Assembly (NCBI RefSeq): GCF_001428745.1
Contig: NZ_LMIO01000002.1
Coordinates: 248,001 to 312,000, forward strand
Source: Leifsonia sp. Root227
Lineage (GTDB): Bacteria; Actinomycetota; Actinomycetes; Actinomycetales; Microbacteriaceae
Length of the DNA: 64,000 nt
Direction of reading: 5' to 3'
Shown: one piece after another, positions 44,095 to 52,592 of the stretch
How positions within the stretch are numbered: position 1 is the first letter of the stretch
Layout: every line of letters starts with the position of its first letter
Translations under genes and position numbers: made by a program
Notes under the pieces: generated by a model
Told to the model about the DNA's origin: nothing
Database searches by the model: none
What the model saw: the letters and a program-made list of their open reading frames with translations, nothing else

Positions 44095-44790
44095 GTGGCC
44101 TGTCGGTTCGTGCCGTACATCGTCGTCGGCGTTGTCCATCTCGTCTGTGTGCTCGCGGGCGCGGCGACACTCGTCGCCGTCACGAAGCCGCTGCTGATGC
44201 CCGTGCTGCTGGTGTGCCTGCTCTGGGCGCTTCCGGTCCGGCGCGGCGAGGTGGCGCTGCTCGGGTCGCTCGCGGTGCTGTTCGGCTGGCTGGGCGACGT
44301 CTCGCTGATGGATGCCGGCCCCGGTTTCGTGATCGGCCTCGGCTTCTTCCTGCTCGGGCACCTCGCATACGTCGTGTTGTTCTGGCGACGGATGCGGTTC
44401 CGCCGTCCGCGCTGGTGGAGCGTCCTCTACCTGGCCTGGTTCGCGGCCCTGCTCGCCGTGCTCGCCCCGCACGCCGGCGCCCTGTTGGCGCCCCTCGCGG
44501 CGTACGGGCTCGCCCTCGTGGCGCTCGGCGCATCCGGGAGCGCGTGCAACCGCTGGATTTCGGTGGGAGCAGCCTGCTTCGTCGTCTCGGACAGCCTGCT
44601 CGGCCTCGACCGGTTCCTCCCGGGGTTCGCGCTGTGGCAGATCGACTTCCTCATCATGCTCAGCTATCTGGCCGCGCAGGGACTGATCTGTGTCGGCATC
44701 GTGCGCACGGCGCGCTCGCGGCTGCCTGCCGCATCCGCTGTCGCGTCGGCCGCACGCCTCGTGCCGTGGGCGCGGTCGCGGAGGCGGTGA
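44095..44790 (+). CDS. lysoplasmalogenase-like (YhhN family) membrane protein
   Basis: A 231-residue protein with seven to eight transmembrane helices. The conserved GDVSLMD and VVSDSLLGLDRF segments of YhhN/TMEM86 are present. The family hydrolyses vinyl ether lysolipids in animals; bacterial substrates are less clear. GTG start six bases after TAGAGT (leaderless). Convergent with the LtrA gene. Confidence 0.85.
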   Translation: MACRFVPYIVVGVVHLVCVLAGAATLVAVTKPLLMPVLLVCLLWALPVRRGEVALLGSLAVLFGWLGDVSLMDAGPGFVIGLGFFLLGHLAYVVLFWRRMRFRRPRWWSVLYLAWFAALLAVLAPHAGALLAPLAAYGLALVALGASGSACNRWISVGAACFVVSDSLLGLDRFLPGFALWQIDFLIMLSYLAAQGLICVGIVRTARSRLPAASAVASAARLVPWARSRRR

Positions 44791-44833
44791 CCGCACGTTT
44801 CGCACGAGTCGTGCGGCGAAGGCGGGGAAGCGG

Positions 44834-46015
44834 CTAGGCGGTGCGCGCGACGACCGCGCGGTCGACGAGGGTCGCGGCGACGAGCGCCGACGCGACGACG
44901 GCGACGCCGATCACCACACCGAGCAGGCCGATCAGCGGCGACGCCAGCGGCAGCGCGAGCAGCAGCACCACGGCGATGCCGGTCTTCAACGGCCGCACCA
45001 CCACCTCGTCCACCAGCGGCTTGTGCAGCACGTACAGCAGCAGCAGGAACACCGCGACCGGCACCGCGACCGCGTACTCCACCACCGCGTCCGACACCGC
45101 AGCGCCTCCCTCCGAGCCGCGCTGCACCGCCACCTCCAGGCCGGCACCGAGCGCTGCGAGCGAGGCGAACACCAGATAGTGCCCGTAGCCCCAGTAGAAC
45201 GATCGGCCGCGCCGCGTGCTCAGCCCTTCCGCCGCCGGCTCCAGGAAGTACAGCCACCACAGCGCGAATAGCAGCACCAGTCCGGCCGAGGCGATCACCA
45301 CCAGTGTGACGGAGACGCCGTTGGCCTCCAGCGCGTGCTGCACTCCGATCGCCGACGCCGACACCGACTCGCCGAGCACGATGATCGTGAACAGCCCGTA
45401 GCGCTCGGCGATGTGGTGCGGGTGCCACGAGGTCTTTCCCGTCCGCTCCGCCCAGATCGGCACGGAGAGGTCGAGCGCCGCCGCGATCAGGAAGGTCCAT
45501 ACTCCGGTCTCCGGCGGCAGGAACAGCCTGGACACCCACAGCACCTGCACCGCAGCCACGCCGGCTGCGTAGCGGAACGCCGTCGCCCTGCCCTGCGGAT
45601 GCTCGATCCCGGCCCTGATCCACTGGCTCACCAGCCCGACGCGCATGATCAGGTAGCCGATCGTGATGGCCGTGAAGTCGCCGCCGCCGAACGCGCTCGG
45701 CACACCGGCAGCGAGCACGAGGACGCCGCCCATCTGCACGAGCGTCGTGATCCGGTACGGCACATCGTCGGTGTCGTACGCGGAGGCGAACCAGGTGAAG
45801 TTCATCCACGCCCACCAGATCGCGAAGAACACCATCAGATACGGCCCGATGTCACTGGAGAGATGCCCGCCCAGCGTCGCCTCCGCGAGCTGGGCTGCGA
45901 CCTGGGCGATGGCGACCACGAACGTCAGGTCGAAGAGCAGTTCGAGCGGACTCGAGACGCGGTGGGGCTCGTTCGTGGCGCGGCCGGTCATCGGAATGCG
46001 GAAGGCGCTGGTCAT
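44834..46015 (-). CDS. low temperature requirement protein A (LtrA) family
   Basis: A 393-residue membrane protein with about ten to twelve helices. The opening ELLFDLTFVVAIAQ and the HIAERYGLFTIIVLGESV segment define the LtrA family, named for cold growth in Listeria. Molecular function unknown. CAGAAT lies six bases before the ATG. Divergent from the VanZ-like gene. Confidence 0.88.
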   Translation of the reverse strand: MTSAFRIPMTGRATNEPHRVSSPLELLFDLTFVVAIAQVAAQLAEATLGGHLSSDIGPYLMVFFAIWWAWMNFTWFASAYDTDDVPYRITTLVQMGGVLVLAAGVPSAFGGGDFTAITIGYLIMRVGLVSQWIRAGIEHPQGRATAFRYAAGVAAVQVLWVSRLFLPPETGVWTFLIAAALDLSVPIWAERTGKTSWHPHHIAERYGLFTIIVLGESVSASAIGVQHALEANGVSVTLVVIASAGLVLLFALWWLYFLEPAAEGLSTRRGRSFYWGYGHYLVFASLAALGAGLEVAVQRGSEGGAAVSDAVVEYAVAVPVAVFLLLLYVLHKPLVDEVVVRPLKTGIAVVLLLALPLASPLIGLLGVVIGVAVVASALVAATLVDRAVVARTA

Positions 46016-46079
46016 GCACTCATTCTGGCGCGGAGGCCCCTGGTGTGCGCCGCCCGTCGGCGTGCGCCAGCATAGGGGT

Positions 46080-46550
46080 ATGCTCCGCCGCCATCCCGTC
46101 CTCATCGTCGTCACGGTGGTGTATCTGCTCGCCGTCGCCTGGATCACCATGTCGCCGCAGCCGCAGGACTCTGCGCAGAACCATTTCATCCGCGACGTCA
46201 TCGCCCAGATCGGCCGCTTCCCTCCCACCTCGTGGGTCACGTACAGCGGCGTCGAGTTCACCGCGAACATCGCGATGTTCGTACCGATGGGCGTGCTGTT
46301 CACGCTGCTGCTCGGGATGCGCAGGTGGTGGATCGCCCTCATCATCGGTTTCGCGGCGACCTGCACGATCGAGTTCGTCCAGCTCTTCCTGCCGACCAGG
46401 TACAGCGACGTGCACGACATCGTCGCGAACACCGCAGGGACGGTGATCGGCGTCGGGATCGTCGCGCTCGCCGTCTGGCAGAGACGGCGCGGGAATAGGA
46501 AGGCCATCCCCTCCGTTGATGACGATATCCATGCAAACGCATTGAAATAG
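46080..46550 (+). CDS. VanZ-like membrane protein
   Basis: A 156-residue protein with four transmembrane helices. NIAMFVPMGVLFTLL, the TIEFVQLFLPTRYSDVHDIVANTAG segment and the final GVGIVAL helix match the VanZ/phosphotransbutyrylase-like family. In vanA clusters VanZ gives low teicoplanin resistance; no van genes are here, so resistance should not be inferred. Eleven bases before the LLM monooxygenase gene. Confidence 0.88.
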   Translation: MLRRHPVLIVVTVVYLLAVAWITMSPQPQDSAQNHFIRDVIAQIGRFPPTSWVTYSGVEFTANIAMFVPMGVLFTLLLGMRRWWIALIIGFAATCTIEFVQLFLPTRYSDVHDIVANTAGTVIGVGIVALAVWQRRRGNRKAIPSVDDDIHANALK

Positions 46551-46561
46551 GAGCAGCGGAA

Positions 46562-47704
46562 ATGCAGTTCGGAATCTTCAGTGTCGGCGACATCACCACC
46601 GACCCCACCACCGGTCAGACGCCGACCGACGCCTCGCGTCTGCAGGACGTCCTCACGATCGCCCAGCACGCGGAAGAGGTCGGCCTCGACGTCTTCGCGA
46701 TGGGTGAGCACCACAACCCGCCGTTCTTCCCGTCGAGCCCTGTCGCCATCAACAGCTACCTCGCCGCCAAGACCAGCCGCATCATCCTGTCGACCGCCAC
46801 GACGCTGATCACCACCAACGACCCTGTGCGCATCGCCGAGGAGTACGCGATGCTGCAGCACCTGTCCGGCGGCAGGATGGACCTCACGCTCGGCCGAGGC
46901 AACACCGGCCCCGTGTACCCGTGGTTCGGCGAGGACATCCGCCAGGGCATCCCGCTCGCGCTCGAGAAGTACGCGCTGCTGCGCCGTCTGTGGACAGAGG
47001 ACTTCGTGGACTGGGATGGCAAGTTCCGCACCCCGCTCCAGGGCTTCCAGTCCACCCCGCGTCCGCTCGACGACGTGCCCCCGTTCGTCTGGCACGGCAG
47101 CATCCGCAGCCCGGAGATCGCCGAGCAGGCCGCGTACTACGGCGACGGCTTCTTCGCGAACCACATCTTCTGGCCGGCATCGCACACCCAGCAGATGGTG
47201 GCGCTCTACCGCCAGCGCTTCGAGCACTACGGTCACGGCACGGCCGACCAGGCGATCGTCGGCCTCGGCGGTCAAGTCTTCATGCGCAAGAACTCGCAGG
47301 ATGCGGTGGCCGAGTTCCGTCCGTACTTCGACAACGCGCCGGTGTACGGCCACGGCCCGACTCTGGAGGAGTTCACCTCGCAGACGCCGCTGACCGTCGG
47401 CAGCCCGCAGGAGGTCATCGACCGCACGCTCGGCTTCCGCGACTACGTCGGCGACTACCAGCGCCAGCTCTGGCTGCTCGACCACGCCGGTCTCCCGCTG
47501 AAGACCGTCCTGGAGCAGCTCGACATCCTCGGTGGCGAGGTCGTGCCCGTGCTCCGCACGGAGTTCGCGAAGGACCGCCCTGCGCACGTGCCGGACGGCC
47601 CCACCCACGCCGCGATGGTCGCAGACCGCGACGCCGCTGAGCTCGTCGCCGACGCGGACGCGGCAGCCGCCGACGGCGCATCCACTGTTTCGGGGGTGAA
47701 GTGA
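46562..47704 (+). CDS. LLM-class flavin-dependent monooxygenase
   Basis: A 380-residue luciferase-like TIM-barrel enzyme using reduced FMN and oxygen. FAMGEHHNPPFFPSSPVAI, the LGRGNTGPVYPWFG loop and HGSIRSPEIAEQAAYYGDG are the flavin-site segments of the CE1758 subgroup. An Ala/Asp-rich tail follows. One-base stop/start overlap (TGATG) with the FMN reductase gene, forming a two-component monooxygenase. Substrate unknown. Confidence 0.9.
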   Translation: MQFGIFSVGDITTDPTTGQTPTDASRLQDVLTIAQHAEEVGLDVFAMGEHHNPPFFPSSPVAINSYLAAKTSRIILSTATTLITTNDPVRIAEEYAMLQHLSGGRMDLTLGRGNTGPVYPWFGEDIRQGIPLALEKYALLRRLWTEDFVDWDGKFRTPLQGFQSTPRPLDDVPPFVWHGSIRSPEIAEQAAYYGDGFFANHIFWPASHTQQMVALYRQRFEHYGHGTADQAIVGLGGQVFMRKNSQDAVAEFRPYFDNAPVYGHGPTLEEFTSQTPLTVGSPQEVIDRTLGFRDYVGDYQRQLWLLDHAGLPLKTVLEQLDILGGEVVPVLRTEFAKDRPAHVPDGPTHAAMVADRDAAELVADADAAAADGASTVSGVK

Positions 47705-48333
47705 TGACCACCCGTAAGCTCGCCGTCGTCTCCGCCGGCCTCAGCCAGCCGTCGTCGTCCCGGCTCCTGGCCGACCGGCTCGCGGAGGCGACGGTGCGCA
47801 GGCTCGAAGAGCAGGGCATCGAGGTCGAGGTGACCACGATCGAGCTGCGCGATGTTGCGAAGGACGTGACCAACAACCTGCTCGCCGGATTCCCCAGCCC
47901 CGCCCTCGCCGACGTCATCGAGACGGTGACGGGAGCGGACGGCCTGATCGCGGTGACGCCGATCTTTACCACGAGCTACAGCGGGATGTTCAAGTCGTTC
48001 TTCGACATCCTCGACCCGACCGCGTTGGACGGGATGCCCGTGCTGATCGGCGCGACAGGCGGCACCGACCGCCACTCGCTCGCACTCGACTACGCCATGC
48101 GTCCGATGTTCACCTACCTGCACAGCGTGGTCGTGCCGACCTCCGTCTATGCGGCGTCGGCGGACTGGGGGAGCGGGGCGGACACCGTGAAGGCTCTGCC
48201 GGATCGCATCGAGCGCGCGGCGGGGGAGCTCGCGGCGCTGGTCAGCGCCTCGGACCGGTCGGCGCAGCTGAAGGACCCGTTCGCACTCGACGGCGACTTC
48301 GCCTCCATGATCGGCGGGTTCCAGGGCGACTGA
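47704..48333 (+). CDS. FMN reductase (CE1759 family)
   Basis: A 209-residue NAD(P)H-dependent FMN reductase. The flavodoxin-like phosphate loop GLSQPSSSRLLAD and the TPIFTTSYSGMFKSFFD flavin loop are clear. It should supply reduced FMN to the monooxygenase encoded immediately upstream. A GTG three bases upstream is an alternative start. Confidence 0.9.
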   Translation: MTTRKLAVVSAGLSQPSSSRLLADRLAEATVRRLEEQGIEVEVTTIELRDVAKDVTNNLLAGFPSPALADVIETVTGADGLIAVTPIFTTSYSGMFKSFFDILDPTALDGMPVLIGATGGTDRHSLALDYAMRPMFTYLHSVVVPTSVYAASADWGSGADTVKALPDRIERAAGELAALVSASDRSAQLKDPFALDGDFASMIGGFQGD

Positions 48334-48345
48334 GCCGCCGCAGGT

Positions 48346-48388
48346 TCGCGGGTCGCGACCGGGTCCCGATCCCCGTCGCGACCCGCGA
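48346..48388. terminator. hairpin between the FMN reductase and kinase genes
   Basis: Perfect 14-bp arms (48346-48359 with 48375-48388), extended inside by GGG/CCC after one mismatch. The kinase start lies 14 bases downstream, and its presumed -10 TATGTT begins right after the hairpin. Likely terminator of the upstream pair. Confidence 0.65.
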
Positions 48389-48401
48389 GTATGTTCGGGG
48401 G

Positions 48402-49193
48402 ATGAGCCGCGAGACCGTCGAGAAGTCCAGACCGGATGCGCCTGAGCAGTTCTTCGAGGCAGAGGCGGCAGGGCTGCGCTGGCTGGGCGACGCGACAGCA
48501 TCCGGAGGCGCACGAGTGGTCGCCATCGTGGAGGTCGCCCCCGGCCGGATCGTGCTGGAGCGCGTCGGCGGCGGCCGCCCGTCCGGGGATGCTGCCCGCG
48601 CGTTCGGCGCGGCGCTCGCCGTGACGCACGCGGCGGGCGCTGCGGCGTTCGGCGCACCACCGGACGGCTGGGACGGCCCGCTCTACATCGGCAAGCGTTC
48701 GCTGCCCTCTGCGGAGGAGACGTCGTGGGGACGGTTCTATGCCCGCGACCGCATCCAGCCGTACCTCGCCATCGCGGTGGACGCGGGAGGGGTCGCGGCA
48801 TCGCAGCTCCCGGTGATCAGTGCGGCCGTCGACCGGATCTCCTCCGGCGAGCTAGACGACGGGGAGCCGCCTGCGCGCATCCACGGTGATCTGTGGAACG
48901 GCAACCTGCTGTGGGATGCGCGCGGCGGCATCCTCATCGACCCGGCCGCCCACGGGGGTCACCGCGAGACCGACCTCGCGATGCTCGCCCTCTTCGGCGC
49001 CCCGCACCTGGACGAGATCACCGCGGGCTACGACGCCGCCGCCCCGCTGCGCGCCGGCTGGCGGGACCGCATCCCGCTGCACCAGCTGCATCCATTGGCG
49101 GTGCACGCGGCGTCGTACGGGCCGTCGTACGGCGACGCCCTCGCGGACGCCGCGCGCGCCACACTCGCGCTTCCCGCCGGATTGACGGGCTGA
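48402..49193 (+). CDS. fructosamine kinase-family protein
   Basis: A 263-residue aminoglycoside-phosphotransferase-fold kinase. IHGDLWNGNLLW is the catalytic loop and ILIDPAAHGGHRETDLAM the metal-binding segment. The family phosphorylates glycated amines for deglycation; the substrate here is unproven. The N-terminal nucleotide lobe is short. ATG six bases after TATGTT (leaderless). Confidence 0.87.
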   Translation: MSRETVEKSRPDAPEQFFEAEAAGLRWLGDATASGGARVVAIVEVAPGRIVLERVGGGRPSGDAARAFGAALAVTHAAGAAAFGAPPDGWDGPLYIGKRSLPSAEETSWGRFYARDRIQPYLAIAVDAGGVAASQLPVISAAVDRISSGELDDGEPPARIHGDLWNGNLLWDARGGILIDPAAHGGHRETDLAMLALFGAPHLDEITAGYDAAAPLRAGWRDRIPLHQLHPLAVHAASYGPSYGDALADAARATLALPAGLTG

Positions 49194-49510
49194 CCTGCTA
49201 GGATTCTTGCGGTTGGCTGTATGCCGACCGCAACTCAATACTGAGTACCAAACGGAGCAGGCTGGCAGGAGCTGGTCCTCGGTGGTGGTATCCGGATGCG
49301 CGCATCGCGCAACCGTGTATTTCTACTGATGGCCAGACGGGCACAGAACCGCGCACAGGCACTCGACGTCACACGACAGCCGATGCCACCTGTGCGCAGG
49401 AAGCCGCACGTACACGGAGGACTTCCGTGTCGATCTGCCTGTTCCCCTGCTCCGATGGAGGAGTCGCCGCCCATACGGGGCGACGACGTAAAACAAAGGA
49501 GAAAGACCTC
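49194..49510 (+). promoter_or_regulatory. long pnp leader region
   Basis: 317 bp without a convincing gene. It contains several potential RNA helices: GCGCACAGG with CCTGTGCGC (9 bp, loop of about 30), ACACGGA with TCCGTGT, and GTCGCC with GGCGAC just before the ribosome site. In E. coli, pnp leader structure mediates RNase III-dependent autoregulation; an analogous role here is inference. A short ORF in this region (49296-49658) is mostly a pnp shadow. Confidence 0.45.
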
Positions 49511-51811
49511 TTGGAAGGTCCCGAAATCAAGTTCGCCGAAGCAGTCCTGGACAATGGACGCTTCGGCACCCGCACGGTCCGGTTCGAAACCGGACGCCTC
49601 GCACAGCAGGCACAGGGCGCCGTCGCCGCCTACCTCGACGAGGAGACCATGCTGCTGAGCGCGACCAGCGCCAGCAAGCACCCGAAGGACAACTTCGACT
49701 TCTTCCCGCTGACCGTCGACGTCGAAGAGCGTTCGTACGCGGCAGGCAAGATCCCCGGCTCGTTCTTCCGTCGTGAGGGCCGCCCCTCCACCGAGGCGAT
49801 CCTCGTCTGCCGTCTGATCGACCGGCCTCTGCGTCCGTCGTTCGTCGACGGCCTGCGCAACGAGGTCCAGATCGTCATCACCGTCCTGAGCATCGCCCCC
49901 GACGAGTTCTACGACGCTCTGGCGATCAACGCCGCATCCATGTCGACCCAGATATCCGGCCTGCCGTTCAGCGGCCCGATCGCCGCGGTGCGCCTCGCGC
50001 TCATCCCCGGCAACGGCGCAGCTGAAGACCAGTGGATCGCGTTCCCGAAGGCGTCGCAGCTTGAGGAGGCCGTCTTCGACATCGTCGTCGCCGGTCGCGT
50101 GATCACCGACAAGAACGGCCAGGAAGACGTCGCGATCATGATGGTCGAGGCCGAGGCCACCGAGGGCAGCTGGAACCTCATCCAGGGCGGCGCCACCAAG
50201 CCGAACGAAGAGGTCGTCGCACAGGGCCTCGAGGCCGCGAAGCCGTTCCTCAAGCAGCTCGTCGCCGCGCAGAACGTCGTCGCGGAGCAGGCGGCGAAGG
50301 ACATCGCAGACTACCCGGTGTTCCTGCCGTACACGCAGGAGACCTACGACAACGTCGCCGGCCTCGCATACGACGAGCTCGTCAACGTCTACCAGATCGC
50401 CGACAAGATCCAGCGCCAGAACGCCGACGACGCCCTCAAGGAGCGCGTCAAGGTCGCCCTGACCGAGAAGGTCGAAGCCGGTGTGCTCCCCGCAGAGACG
50501 CTCACGCAGTTCTCCGCGGCGTACAAGTCGGTGTCCAAGGTCGTCATGCGCGGACGCGTCCTCCGCGAGGGCATCCGCATCGACGGCCGCGGCCTGACCG
50601 ACATCCGTCCGCTCGACGCAGAGGTGCAGGTCATCCCGCGCGTCCACGGTTCGGCGATCTTCCAGCGCGGAGAGACCCAGATCCTGGGCGTCACCACGCT
50701 GAACATGCTCAAGATGGAGCAGCAGATCGACTCGCTGTCGCCCGTCACCAAGAAGCGCTACCTGCACCACTACAACTTCCCGCCGTACTCGACCGGTGAG
50801 ACCGGCCGGGTCGGTTCGCCGAAGCGTCGCGAGATCGGGCACGGCTTCCTCGCCGAGCGCGCGCTCGTGCCGGTGCTGCCGAGCCGCGACGAGTTCCCGT
50901 ACGCGATCCGTCAGGTGTCCGAGGCTCTCGGCTCCAACGGCTCGACGTCGATGGGCTCCGTCTGCGCATCCACCCTGTCGCTGCTGAACGCCGGTGTGCC
51001 GCTGCGCGCCCCTGTCGCAGGCATCGCGATGGGCCTCATCTCCGACACGGTCGACGGTGAGACCAGGTACGCGGCGCTCACCGACATCCTCGGTGCGGAA
51101 GACGCCCTCGGCGACATGGACTTCAAGGTCGCAGGCACGAGCGAGTTCGTCACGGCGATCCAGCTCGACACCAAGCTCGACGGCATCCCCTCCGCGGTGC
51201 TCGCCGGTGCGCTGAAGCAGGCGAAGGATGCTCGCACGACCATCCTGAGCGTGCTGAACGCCGCTATCGATCAGCCGGACGAGATGGCCCCGACCGCGCC
51301 CCGCGTGATCTCGGTCCAGATCCCCGTCGACAAGATCGGCGAGCTGATCGGCCCGAAGGGCAAGACGATCAACGCCATCCAGGACGAGACCGGCGCCGAC
51401 ATCTCCATCGAGGAGGACGGCACCGTCTACATCGGCGCCGTCGACGGCCCGTCTGCCGAGGCAGCCCGTGCCCAGGTGAACGCGATCGCGAACCCCACCA
51501 ACCCGGAGGTCGGCGAGCAGTTCCTCGGAACCGTCGTCAAGATCGCCGCGTTCGGTGCGTTCGTCTCGCTTCTTCCCGGCAAGGACGGCCTGCTGCACAT
51601 CTCCGAGGTGCGCAAGCTCGCCGGTGGCAAGCGCGTCGAGAACGTCGAGGACGTGCTCGGGGTCGGCCAGAAGATCCTGGTGGAGATCACCAAGATCGAC
51701 GACCGCGGCAAGCTGTCGCTCGCCCCGGTGCTCGCCGAGGCCGACGACGCGGACACGCACGGCCGCGACGCCGCCAGCGAGGGCCCCACGGCTCCCGCCG
51801 AAGGCGAGTAG
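49511..51811 (+). CDS. pnp: polyribonucleotide nucleotidyltransferase (PNPase)
   Basis: A 766-residue phosphorolytic 3'-5' exoribonuclease and RNA polymerase. Two RNase PH domains (about 15-240 and 325-560) flank an all-helical domain; [14 protein letters not shown] and [14 protein letters not shown] are the phosphate and substrate sites. KH ([19 protein letters not shown]) and S1 ([27 protein letters not shown]) RNA-binding domains follow. TTG at 49511 fits the family N-terminus ([11 protein letters not shown]) and follows AAAGGAG. The product acts in mRNA turnover with S15 and RNase E/J. Confidence 0.96.
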   Translation: MEGPEIKFAEAVLDNGRFGTRTVRFETGRLAQQAQGAVAAYLDEETMLLSATSASKHPKDNFDFFPLTVDVEERSYAAGKIPGSFFRREGRPSTEAILVCRLIDRPLRPSFVDGLRNEVQIVITVLSIAPDEFYDALAINAASMSTQISGLPFSGPIAAVRLALIPGNGAAEDQWIAFPKASQLEEAVFDIVVAGRVITDKNGQEDVAIMMVEAEATEGSWNLIQGGATKPNEEVVAQGLEAAKPFLKQLVAAQNVVAEQAAKDIADYPVFLPYTQETYDNVAGLAYDELVNVYQIADKIQRQNADDALKERVKVALTEKVEAGVLPAETLTQFSAAYKSVSKVVMRGRVLREGIRIDGRGLTDIRPLDAEVQVIPRVHGSAIFQRGETQILGVTTLNMLKMEQQIDSLSPVTKKRYLHHYNFPPYSTGETGRVGSPKRREIGHGFLAERALVPVLPSRDEFPYAIRQVSEALGSNGSTSMGSVCASTLSLLNAGVPLRAPVAGIAMGLISDTVDGETRYAALTDILGAEDALGDMDFKVAGTSEFVTAIQLDTKLDGIPSAVLAGALKQAKDARTTILSVLNAAIDQPDEMAPTAPRVISVQIPVDKIGELIGPKGKTINAIQDETGADISIEEDGTVYIGAVDGPSAEAARAQVNAIANPTNPEVGEQFLGTVVKIAAFGAFVSLLPGKDGLLHISEVRKLAGGKRVENVEDVLGVGQKILVEITKIDDRGKLSLAPVLAEADDADTHGRDAASEGPTAPAEGE

Positions 51812-51822
51812 TCCCGTTCCAC

Positions 51823-51859
51823 ACGAAGGCCGTCCCGACTCCGTCGGGGCGGCCTTCGT
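51823..51859 (+). terminator. pnp terminator hairpin
   Basis: 17-base arms with a single G-T type mismatch around a three-base loop, followed by CGTCGTCCCC. Directly followed by palindromic element copy 2. Confidence 0.8.
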
Positions 51860-51870
51860 CGTCCCCGCCC

Positions 51871-51946
51871 CCAAATAATCGAGTCCGAAGTTATTCATGC
51901 GACACGCCGGGTCAGGCCGTGAATAACTTCGGACTCGATTATTTGG
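51871..51946. repeat. long palindromic element, copy 2 (REP-like)
   Basis: Perfect 27-bp arms (51871-51897 and 51920-51946) around a 22-base loop. The arm core matches copy 1 at 8.3 kb except for paired substitutions, and the loop holds GCGACACGCCGGG, the reverse complement of the copy 1 loop core, so this copy is inverted. The right arm includes the stop codon and last codons of the Lrp-family gene. Confidence 0.88.
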
Positions 51947-52409
51947 CGGCGTCGCGGGCGAGGAGGGGGTGCAGGCGGTACGGGATGAGCTCGCCCATGT
52001 CGAGGGCGGTCTCCGCGCGCTCGACGCCGTCCGCGGCCTGGATGGCGCCCGTGATGCGGAAGAGGTCCTCCGCGTCCGTGCAGACCACCCGCACGAGCAG
52101 ATCGGACGGGCCGGACAGCCCGTGCGCCGACACGATCTCCGGGATGGTGGCGAGCTGTTCGACGATCGACGCGAGCTTCTGCTGATGCACATGCACCGTC
52201 ACGAACGCCGCGAGCGGATAGCCGGCGGCAAGCGCGCTGATGCGCCTGTCGAACGACAGGAACACCCCGGAGCGCTCCAGTTCTGCCACGCGGGACTGCA
52301 CCGTGTTGCGGCTCAGCCCGAGCCGGTCGGCGAGGGAGACATTGGTCGCCCTCGGGTCCTCCGCGATGGCCACGAGGATGCGTCGGTCGGTGCTGTCGAT
52401 AGTGCGCAT
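51939..52409 (-). CDS. Lrp/AsnC-family transcriptional regulator
   Basis: A 156-residue protein with the AsnC helix-turn-helix (about 3-60, DRRILVAIAEDPRATNVSLADRLGLSRNTVQSRV) and a RAM ligand domain (about 68-145). Divergent from the 2-oxoacid dehydrogenase operon, as with BkdR-type regulators of branched-chain amino acid breakdown; that role is inferred. Minus-strand TAGCTT lies seven bases before the ATG (leaderless). Its 3' end was formed or altered by the palindromic element. Confidence 0.9.
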   Translation of the reverse strand: MRTIDSTDRRILVAIAEDPRATNVSLADRLGLSRNTVQSRVAELERSGVFLSFDRRISALAAGYPLAAFVTVHVHQQKLASIVEQLATIPEIVSAHGLSGPSDLLVRVVCTDAEDLFRITGAIQAADGVERAETALDMGELIPYRLHPLLARDAAK

Positions 52410-52429
52410 AGTGTGAAAGCTAGCACGCG

Positions 52430-52470
52430 GCGACACGCCCGGATAGTGCACTGTGCACGGTCGACACGCC
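52430..52470. promoter_or_regulatory. candidate regulatory site between Lrp and the dehydrogenase operon
   Basis: A 13-bp palindrome GTGCACTGTGCAC (52446-52458) is flanked on both sides by direct copies of CGACACGCC (52431-52439 and 52462-52470). The arrangement suits an Lrp-type oligomer binding between the divergent promoters. The rest of 52471-52592 shows no clear promoter. Confidence 0.5.
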
Positions 52471-52592
52471 GATGGTTGTGCGGGGTGACCCGAAAGCGTA
52501 ACGTTCCCGGTAATTCCGGCAAGGAGGCCGGAAGCCGGTTCATGGCGCCACAAGCGCGAGGGCCGGACGTGAGAGTGAAGGTTGCGTGAACC

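Noticed and set aside
46080-46550. Glycopeptide resistance by the VanZ-like protein
   Set aside because: VanZ-like proteins are widespread; no vanHAX or vanRS genes accompany it.
49570-49595. GGTTCGAAACC resembling a tRNA T-loop
   Set aside because: It lies inside the first RNase PH domain of pnp and no cloverleaf can be drawn around it.
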